Assembly (NCBI GenBank): GCA_037179385.1
Contig: CM074187.1
Location: forward strand, 15,501,450 to 15,565,449
DNA length: 64,000 bases
Direction: 5' to 3'
DNA from: Holothuria scabra
Taxonomy: Eukaryota; Echinodermata; Holothuroidea; Aspidochirotida; Holothuriidae
The position numbers were made by a program, and so were the translations under genes. The notes below the pieces were generated by a model. It ran no database searches, had not been told where the DNA came from, and saw nothing but the letters and a program-made list of their open reading frames with translations. Below, in pieces: positions 56,500 through 64,000 of the stretch. The number at the start of each line of letters is the position of its first letter. Position 1 is the stretch's first letter.

Positions 56500-56690
56500 T
56501 GATTTCATTTCATTTCATTTATTTGTTTCACCACTCAAGTATATACAATGACATAGTTCAACATAATTACAGAAGATAAAATGGGAGTGGAAGGGAGTGC
56601 AACTAAAAGCCGAAGGCTTGTCGAGAGTGCACTCTCTAAAAAACTTAAGCTATAAAATTTTGCATAAAAACACAACAACAAGATATGGCT
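56500..56690 (-). mobile_element. LINE 3' UTR with (TGAAA)n tail, minus strand
   Basis: Read on the minus strand, GCACTCTCGACAAGCCTTCG runs through TTGTATATACTTGAGTGG to AAATAAATGAAATGAAATG. A short ATGAA-type tail is usual for CR1/L2-like LINEs. Only the 3' end is present. Confidence 0.6.
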
Positions 56691-56803
56691 TAGTTAACTT
56701 TAGAAAGAGTGGTAAAAACTATCTCTAAGGTTTAGCTGGTTTGATTTCAACATAGTATGCAAAAGTTTTACATGTAAAATTTTGTTAAAATATCAATTAC
56801 CTC

Positions 56804-58770
56804 TAGGGCTGTGCATTTTCGGTTAATTCACTATCTGTTTAACCGATTTTATTAACCGGCGGTTAACCGTTTAACCGAAAATGACGTAATGTTCACCACA
56901 ACAACAAAAAGTCATCATTTCCAAAGAGCGCCATCACTTTTGTACAGGAAGGTACAAGTCTAAAAATGGCGTGTAAGTCATGTTCTCCGATGTAAGCACG
57001 TGGCAAAATGTTGGTGTTTTGCGCTGAGTTTATATCATCTTTTCACAGTAAAAACCCATCTCGCATTTACTGAAGCTTTCTTCAGACCATGTGCACTTTT
57101 TAACATGCCACCGACTGTTGTATTTTCCTGCCGGGTCCTATGTAAAATTGCCAGTTACTTCATGAAACACTCCTGAACCGCTGTTTTAATGCAGCTCGCT
57201 TGCAATGCAGTTTTCAATACATGCACCGCGCTCATGTGTTAGTCATAGAAGCGATCTGTACAACTGCACTGTAAATGGCCCACCAGCCGCAAACAGCACA
57301 ACCAAGCCCTATTATCCTGCATAAATTAAGAAATTCCCAGCATTCCTACCATAAAAATATTTACAGTAGGACTTATGGAGTGTTATCACATGACGTCATT
57401 ACGAACGAAAACAATGATGCAAGTGGTCCCATGCATGCAGTAGACTTGCGTGCGTATCTGTTTTTACCACTAAACAAGAGACCATCGGTGACATCATATA
57501 TGCACACGATCTATTGCAAAATTTGAATTGTCCCTGCATTGTGATTGGTTTAAATACGTTGGTTCTGAGCCAGCCAATCACAACGCGCGCCATCGCCTAT
57601 GGGATTTAGCGTGTGAAAATACCAGACCTCCGAACGAATTTTCCCATTGAGTTTGCGTTATGACGATCGCACTTCCCAGGCTTACATAGCTGGCCTGTGC
57701 AGCCGGCCAAGCCCCGTGCTAAATTCACCAAGAAACGGCATCACAAATCTCTGCGTACGTGGATTTTTCGGGGATCTGACTTAAGTGCATTTCATTTGCT
57801 GATTATTTTTAAACAAGACGTAAGTTTTAGACAAGAAGTGGCAATAATACAGGGATATTTATATCTGCAGAAAGGAACCATAAGATACTCTATCGAGTCC
57901 ATATTTTTCCTGTCCAGAACCGCTAAAAATTAGATCGTTCAGTATTTTTACTGTATGTGCATCGTAGGGTGGACTTCTACAGTACAGTACATTATCGCAA
58001 CTACAACCCAGTCGGTTCAACGAACTGTGTATGCTTATTCATGGAATGTTCCATTTTATATGACTTTGGGCAAACAGCAAAATGGTGGGAATTATCTGGT
58101 GCTTACGATCGTATTTTTACAGGTTAAATTTTTTCAAAATACTGCTACTAACAATGAAAAATAATGAAATTTACGGAGGTGTAACATGATTAAATATTTC
58201 GATTAGCTACAGTGGGGAGATTTATTCAAGTATACTTTTGTGCCCTAATCATGGTCTCTCTGAGGTTTTATTGCCACAGAAGTACAGAGCTTGGTAACTT
58301 TTTCACAGCAGCATTATGCATTTTTGTTACAGCTCCCTGCTTGTCTTGTGGCTTTCTTCTCGCTTGGTAATCTCTCAAACATGCCCATTATTTCTTAAAT
58401 TGTGCTTGGGTGTAGCTATTAAAGGGATTAGAAGACAAGCACACGAAGTTCTGCCAACGAAAGTAACAATGGATGCGCCACTTGTCACTCATCATTATGT
58501 TCTTAATTCAGGGATCTGCTGCGGAATTAATCCCTTCAATCGCACGGCCAATTTTGAAACTCTTTTTACAGTTATTGTTCGAGCGATAATTTGTGAGAAA
58601 CTGACACTGTTTGTTACCCGATGTTTGTGTAACAATTTACTAACAAAGCCACGCCGCGGTAACTGAGTAATTGGCAATACAAAAACGGTTAATCTATGAA
58701 GAGAAATGACACACGAGTAACCGACGGGTGGGTCGGTTAACCGGTTAAACGATTAACCGTCACAGCCCTA
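56804..58770. mobile_element. hAT-like non-autonomous element, 1.97 kb, 8-bp TSD
   Basis: Ends are TAGGGCTGTG and CACAGCCCTA. Flanking octamers are ATTACCTC (56796-56803) and ATTATCTC (58771-58778), one mismatch. Both subterminal regions are packed with TTAACCG/CGGTTAA words, for example CGGCGGTTAACCGTTTAACC at the left and GGTCGGTTAACCGGTTAAAC at the right. The interior has no recognisable transposase, only short frames without known domains. Confidence 0.82.
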
Positions 58771-58778
58771 ATTATCTC

Positions 58779-59894
58779 CAACGAGAGTGAGATTTGACAA
58801 GGCTATGGACATGTTAGTGAAGACTGCAGAGGGTAATTTCATGGGGACCTTTGTTCCAAATATCCCTGGATTGAGGGAATGGCACTTTCCCTACTGCACC
58901 TCATTACTACATGGGGCAGAGTTACCAGTTTTAAGGTGTTTCATGTTTGGACAAAAATGTGAGTCTATGCTGATGGTATAAGAGCTAACAGCCCTGTGTG
59001 CACTTAATGTGAGTACAAGTACAAAAGGTGATAAACATACAATAGCCCTAGTAAAATGAAAGCAAAATTCGCTTAGATTTTGAACCAGCTTCTTCAACGC
59101 TCTCCAGTCTCTTGAGTTTTTAAAATATCACACACACATGAGAGAAACTGCAGTACCAGTTCAATACCCACCCATGACCGCAGGATACTTTTTCCCTTTT
59201 GAAGTCAAAGAGCAAATTTTTCAGACATTCATATGAAATGTTATTTGATATAAGGAGGTATTTCTATCAGTTTGACTCAGTACCATGTGGAGTCCAATAG
59301 AATACCAAACCCAATCTGACAGGCTATCCGTAATGTTCTGGCAAGCCATCAACTACAATCTGTCATGCTATCCGATGGAGTCTTGGAAAACATCACGACT
59401 AAAGATGTCTCATCACTGAATACTTCTGCAAAATACATAATCTTCTTAGCCAGGTGACAAAATAAAAAGTGAAGTGAGAAAGACCATTAATGTAAAATTT
59501 TCCTGCTGTTAAGGTATAAATACAATTTAAAAATCTTGAACAGCTACGTGTGAAACAACTACACTCATAAAACAGTTTATTTAGATTGTCTGTCACAAAT
59601 GTAATAAATGATATCCTTTAAAACCTGTTTATGTAATGTCTCATGCCAAAAGCCTCATAAAGCATATGGCACTAAAAAGCTGCTTTAAGGAAAAAAGATG
59701 CTTTGGTAAAACTTCTTCTACATCTTCAAATACTGTTAGGCAATATTTAGATGTGCTGTTGGTAGCATAAAATTTAGGGACACTATACAGTAGCAGACTT
59801 CCCAAAAGGAAAAGAAATACTGTAATTTGGGAATGAAGCCAAAATAGTGGTAAAAAAAGATGTGGGACTGATTCAAAAGATATAAGACACTTAC
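58779..59894. other. Intron-like stretch; nothing recognised
   Basis: Downstream (minus strand) of the acidic exon. No exon, repeat or TIR pair was found. Confidence 0.55.
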
Positions 59895-60067
59895 CGTTGA
59901 GGTGTTTCTGTCTTTTATCTGTTGAGCCTTTGCTTTAGCGATAAGTTGGCCTACAGTGACATCTTTTGACCCAGCTTCTGACTCAGATGTCTCCTCTGTG
60001 GCTGTATCACTACCTGCCTCTACATCCTCATCACCATCACTATCATACACCTTTTCTTCATCAGATT
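59895..60067 (-). CDS. Acidic N-terminal exon, possibly PHF14
   Basis: A 173-nt exon with acceptor TTTTTTTGGTAG before 60067 and strong donor ACG|GTAAGTG after 59895. It reads (E)SDEEKVYDSDGDEDVEAG, SDTATEETSESEAGSKDV, TVGQLIAKAKAQQIKDRNTST. The Asp/Glu/Ser-rich start and the lysine-rich helical end suit a nuclear protein. It begins in phase 1, matching the exon at 62870, and ends in phase 0, compatible with 27656 or 26455. Vertebrate PHF14 also has an acidic Ser-rich N-terminus but I see no residue-level match, so membership of PHF14 rests on strand, order, phase and composition. It could instead belong to another gene. Confidence 0.6.
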
Positions 60068-61463
60068 CTACCAAAAAAATAAAATTAAACATAAATTAAT
60101 ACATACACAAACAAATAAGAAAATCAACAAATAAATAAATAAACCAATAAACAAACAAACAACATACGAAATGAATGAATGAATTAAATAAATACAAAAT
60201 TAAAACAATAAACTGTAAGTGAAAGACATTACCCACAAACACATGAGTCAAATAATGTGACAGCCTTTCAGTTTTTGATTGTAATTGTGCATCATCTCTA
60301 GGCTCATGGCCAGTATAGAGCATAATCACTCATTTAGGTGGAGCTACATGTACATCACCCTGGTCATGGTGGTTTAGTATACTCCTGTACCTACAGTAGC
60401 ATACAAGAGGTCCCAAAATCAAACCTTTATGTAACCGCTTGGAAATTTCCTGTCCTCTTAAATTCACTTGTTTGGCATACATATAGTTGTTTGCCGTGGG
60501 ATATTACGTTGTGCATTTATAATTGGGTATTTGTAATCTGTCTCAAAAACTTGTCTATCTCAGGGTGTTACAAGGATGTAGAAAGTTAATCTAGCTGGCA
60601 TTCATATTTACTGTGACAAGCTTTTTAAAGCTGAATTATAGGCCTACAGCACTTTCTTTAACTGTTCTTAGCTTGTGGTTTTTCTTTTAGTTCCCCTCAT
60701 TCTTAATATGTTTTCTTTCCTTTGCATTATTCAACGGTATTTAACTATTTTTTTGCTGCTTTTCTTTTTTTGCATTTTTTTATTCTCATTTACTTTCAGC
60801 TTTCTTTGTGGTTCAGTTAATACTTCCCTTGTGTTTCATTATTCATTTAATGTTTTACCTTTGTAAGTCTGCCTTTGAAAACTTTATCTGGAATTGCTAT
60901 AATTATCTGCTCAGCTCAGTTCAACTACCAAGCAGTGCTATACAAAAAAATTTATGCAGAATTGGAAGAGTAAAACAGCAATAAACTGCAGGCAATGGAA
61001 AAGAAAATGAAGCTCCAGGCCAAAAATATACAAATAAATAAATAAATAAATATTACCACAAGGTCACATACATTAGCTCTTAACAATCTAAAAATAAAGA
61101 GGGAGATTCAAACAAGAAACACTAAATTTTGGAAGTGAATCTACACATGCTTAAAGAAGATGTAAAAATTTTGTAACATGCATCCAAAATTGGAAACTAT
61201 TTGGCTGATAAATTGCTGCAGTTATTTTTACATGTACTCAATACTTCAGCCATTACCCCTATCTTACAGAATTTATTCAACCAAAGACATGCATGGGACA
61301 AGTGAAGGGAATATAACTGTTATTTACAGTAGCTGTGGTCCCTTGTTTCTATTGCTGTACTTTCAACACAAGTGTCGCAAGTTAACAAACCACAAAGTAT
61401 ACTACTGTACCAAGCAATTGTAAGTTATTATGTGGATTTTTATAATCTTGACGATATACAATT
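60068..61463. other. Intron-like stretch with AAAT-rich simple sequence
   Basis: Holds (AAAT)n/(AAAC)n low-complexity DNA at 60110-60200 and 61025-61060, and a T-rich stretch at 60670-60860 that could be an old LINE 3' UTR. No exon supported. Confidence 0.5.
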
Positions 61464-61465
61464 TA

Positions 61466-62264
61466 CCGTATTTACTCTATTAAACGCCCCGGGGGCGTGA
61501 AATTTTCGTTAAGGGGGGCGTTTATTAGAGTCAAATTTATGTGACTTCTGAAAAACTGCTACATATGGCATATTTGTCCATTTGGTTGTCAGCTTCACAA
61601 TCAGCTGTGAGCTCCTCCCCAATGACCGGTAACCAAACTTAATTCCCTATAAATATGGTAGCCACGAACAGCACTCTGAACTTTGCAAGTGTGATCAACT
61701 TTCGCCGACATCTTGATATGTAACGTTACACAGAAGTGACTTTTTTAAGTGCCTGCGGCATATGCATTCATGCATGCTGTGAACAGTATACAGCCAGGCC
61801 TCACGGTACTACTGACCGGCTGGCTATACGCACGTACATACGGTAATTGCATAATAGTTACCGTGAGTAGTACCATTAGCAGTACATACGCGTTCACAGC
61901 ATTTCACTGTTAAACAGTTTTCCTGTGTTGAATTAAGATTTTCATGTTAGGCTATTCAGATAGGCTAGCGTATATTTGTATACCTACGGTATGTGCAATA
62001 CCACTTTCGAACCGCAAACGAAGCAGTACAGGTTCGCGGTGTGTGATAGCGTGATGGATATCAACAGAAATTAGTTGCAGAAACATGCCTTTTACTTCAG
62101 GATACAGTATGGGACTTTAGGAGATTTCGTGGCTTCAAGGCAGGACTATTTCATTTTCCTTTTACCATGTTGTCTTTGGAATTAACAATTTCACTTTATG
62201 CAATGTGACAAAAAAGTTGGAGGGGCGTTTATTAGAGAGGGGGCGTTTAATAGAGTAAATACGG
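61466..62264. mobile_element. TIR element (MITE-like), 799 bp, TA target duplication
   Basis: Left end CCGTATTTACTCTATTAAAC followed by GCCCC; right end GTTTAATAGAGTAAATACGG is its inverse. The inner right end repeats a second GGCGTTTATTAGAG, also seen at 61515-61535, so the termini hold a doubled motif. TA dinucleotides flank both ends (61464-61465, 62265-62266), as for Tc1/mariner-type or similar MITEs. No coding frame of note. Confidence 0.78.
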
Positions 62265-62869
62265 TAGGTTTTTGCCATTGTTGCAATCGACAATCTCATT
62301 TTGGACATAGAAACGTCGGACTAAACCATTATCAATGATCCTTGACTAACTTTGACTATTCACAACCTAATGATTGTGCTAACCTTGACAAACTGGTACT
62401 GTAGTACTGTAGTACAAGTATGCTCCTTCCCTTTCAGATATCATCGTGCATGACTAAAGGCTGAGCAGAGGAGGAAGCTCTTATGTCCATCTGATGAAGT
62501 GCTGGTAGCAGATTTCCTAGCATTCCTGCATTGCTACAGTACCTAGTACCCTGTAAGTGCTCATCAATAAGCGAATGCAAATCTTGATGGTGTTGATCCA
62601 CAATCCATCCTCAGCTCCTCATGAGCCAAGTGGCAAAGAACTGAACTAAACTTAGAATTTCACAGACTTGATGTAGATGTCAAATTCGGAGTGCTAAGAG
62701 GTTGACAAATACCATATCTGCCTTCTTTCGTCCAATGCTGTACTGCAGGTCCTTGTTAGCAATTTTGTGAACCTGGCAGGCACTTCAAAATTCTGTTTGC
62801 AGTAAGTGCATGTTTTCAATCTAACCAATTTTGTGAACATGACAACATGAATGTGTTGAAATGTTTTAC

Positions 62870-62909
62870 CTTTGTTGACAAAGACATTGTCATCCCAATC
62901 ACCCGACAT
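62870..62909 (-). CDS. Possible first coding exon (MSGDWDDNVFVNK)
   Basis: An ATG at 62909 opens MSGDWDDNVFVNK and one base of the next codon, then donor AAAG|GTAAAAC. The phase (1) fits the acidic exon at 60067, so together they read MSGDWDDNVFVNK-ESDEEKVYD. A start codon followed by a short acidic exon with a good donor is typical of a first coding exon. No promoter motif was recognised upstream. The product is not identified on its own; it is offered as the N-terminus of the protein containing the 59895-60067 exon. Confidence 0.45.
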
Positions 62910-63089
62910 GAATAAGAGAAACTGGAGATGCAATCTAAACATCAAAGAGGCAGGCCTACTACAGTAGCTAACTGCTAGTGCTACAGTATTTCTAATTTCC
63001 TTCATTCTTTCTCAAACATGACATGTGTAAGACAAACCATGATATCCTTGCCTTCTGCATACCAATAAAGTCATTATAACACAGGTCTT

Positions 63090-63240
63090 AAGTCTTTGAT
63101 TTTCCAGGTGTGCTTCAAATCACAATCCTCAAAAAATTAGAGAGTGTGGAAGGTGTTACTATTTTATAAAACTTTAATAGATTCATATGAGCTCCAAATA
63201 CGTGCAAAAAATCACTCTCCTCACAGCTGTTTGAGGTGAA
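63090..63240 (+). repeat. Dispersed repeat, pair with 2505-2660
   Basis: GATTTTCCAGGTGTGCTTCAA, CTCAAAAAATTAGAGAGTGTG and AAAAATCACTCTCCTCACAG, same orientation as the 2.5-kb copy and 60 kb away. Confidence 0.65.
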
Positions 63241-64000
63241 TGCTTCACCTGGTTCTTGTAATGTAATCAACTCTTTCACTACCATTGTTACAGATCAGCA
63301 ACAAAGTGAACAAACACAAACTCAGCGTACAGACCAATGTCGCCACTCACCAATTATCCATAGTCATTTTTATTTCAACCTGAAACATTCTTGAATAAGC
63401 CTCTCTATTTCCAAGATGTGTTCCATCATACAGAAAACAAATAGATCATGTCACATATCACATGATGTTGAAGTTGAGTTTTTGGCCAAAAAATCAAGTT
63501 GAAGTTAGCATCAAAATGGAATCATTTGAAGCCATTACCAATAAAACCAGAGCTTTGATGCTGAAAATGAATCGAGCCATGACATGGGTTAGGCCCAAGA
63601 ACCCAGTAAGAAAAACATGGGTATCACAAAAATGATTATGTTATACTGAACAACTTTTAAGTACAAGAATTTTTTATTGAAGGTACTGTATGTTGAAAAA
63701 TTTATTTAGGAATTACAATGAACAAAATTCATTCTGATGGTATATACATTTAAATTGTTCCTACAATCCTTGACAAAAATGATGGGACAAAACAAGCAAA
63801 ACAAGCAATGAATGCATCACCATCCCCCATTCACCCATTCAATGTTGCCACAGCCCAAGGTGTCCTTAAACTTCAACATTGATACGGAGAGCAGGGTTTC
63901 TCCTTGTCAAGGATTGTCGGAAGCCTGTACAAAGGTATAGGAATTTCCAAATTTTCGTTTTAAATGCTTTCAAATGAGCATGGTTGCCATTTTATTTTTC

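Noticed and set aside
58316..58666. 116-codon plus-strand frame inside the 56.8-58.8 kb element
   Set aside because: No transposase, BED finger or other motif, and no splice context; probably chance.
60110..60200. Coding frame at 60096-60329 on the minus strand
   Set aside because: It is translated (AAAT)n/(AAAC)n simple sequence.

Overview
This is a window of intron-rich, AT-rich, repeat-dense animal nuclear DNA. The best supported gene is a spliced, minus-strand orthologue of PHF14, a chromatin protein with a PHD-zinc knuckle-PHD (PZP) histone reader. Nine consecutive exons were resolved between 26.46 and 1.27 kb. All have GT/AG borders, their phases agree from one to the next, and they rebuild the whole PZP domain plus the conserved block after it. 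The 3' part of the gene (coiled coil and later PHD fingers) lies beyond the left edge. Two further minus-strand exons at 62.9 and 60.0 kb have matching phases and encode a probable start codon and an acidic N-terminus. They may be the 5' end of the same gene, but that link is inferred. The mix of repeats (a DIRS element, CR1/L2-like LINE remnants, tRNA-derived SINEs, GACCTTTGACC arrays, hAT-type non-autonomous elements) suggests a marine deuterostome invertebrate, perhaps an echinoderm; the species cannot be fixed from sequence alone.

Layout. 1-26.5 kb: PHF14 exons separated by introns holding SINEs, small foldback elements, tandem repeats and three members (15.5-17.5, 17.9-19.1, 21.4-22.5 kb) of a hairpin-ended repeat family. 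Together these three carry twelve perfect TGACCTTTGACCT sites, which are DR1-type nuclear-receptor elements. 23.9-30.5 kb: two hAT-like non-autonomous elements with near-perfect 8-bp target duplications, and a large foldback. 31.43-37.69 kb: a nearly full-length DIRS-type tyrosine-recombinase retrotransposon on the minus strand, with inverted terminal repeats and a textbook internal complementary region; its coding frames are broken. 41.0-43.8 kb: a candidate small minus-strand gene for an unrecognised 59-residue single-pass membrane microprotein, with a CRE/CCAAT/E-box cluster upstream. 44-56.7 kb: tandem repeats, a CR1/L2-like LINE remnant, a strong 29-bp-arm hairpin and a LINE 3' end. 56.8-58.8 kb: a 1.97-kb hAT-like element. 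59.9-62.9 kb: the two acidic N-terminal exons and a 0.8-kb TIR element.

Most of the DNA is mobile-element derived. The host coding content that can be supported is PHF14, the acidic N-terminal exons and possibly the microprotein. The most unusual features are the mobile tandem arrays of consensus DR1 sites inside the introns of a chromatin-reader gene, and the unrecognised microprotein gene.
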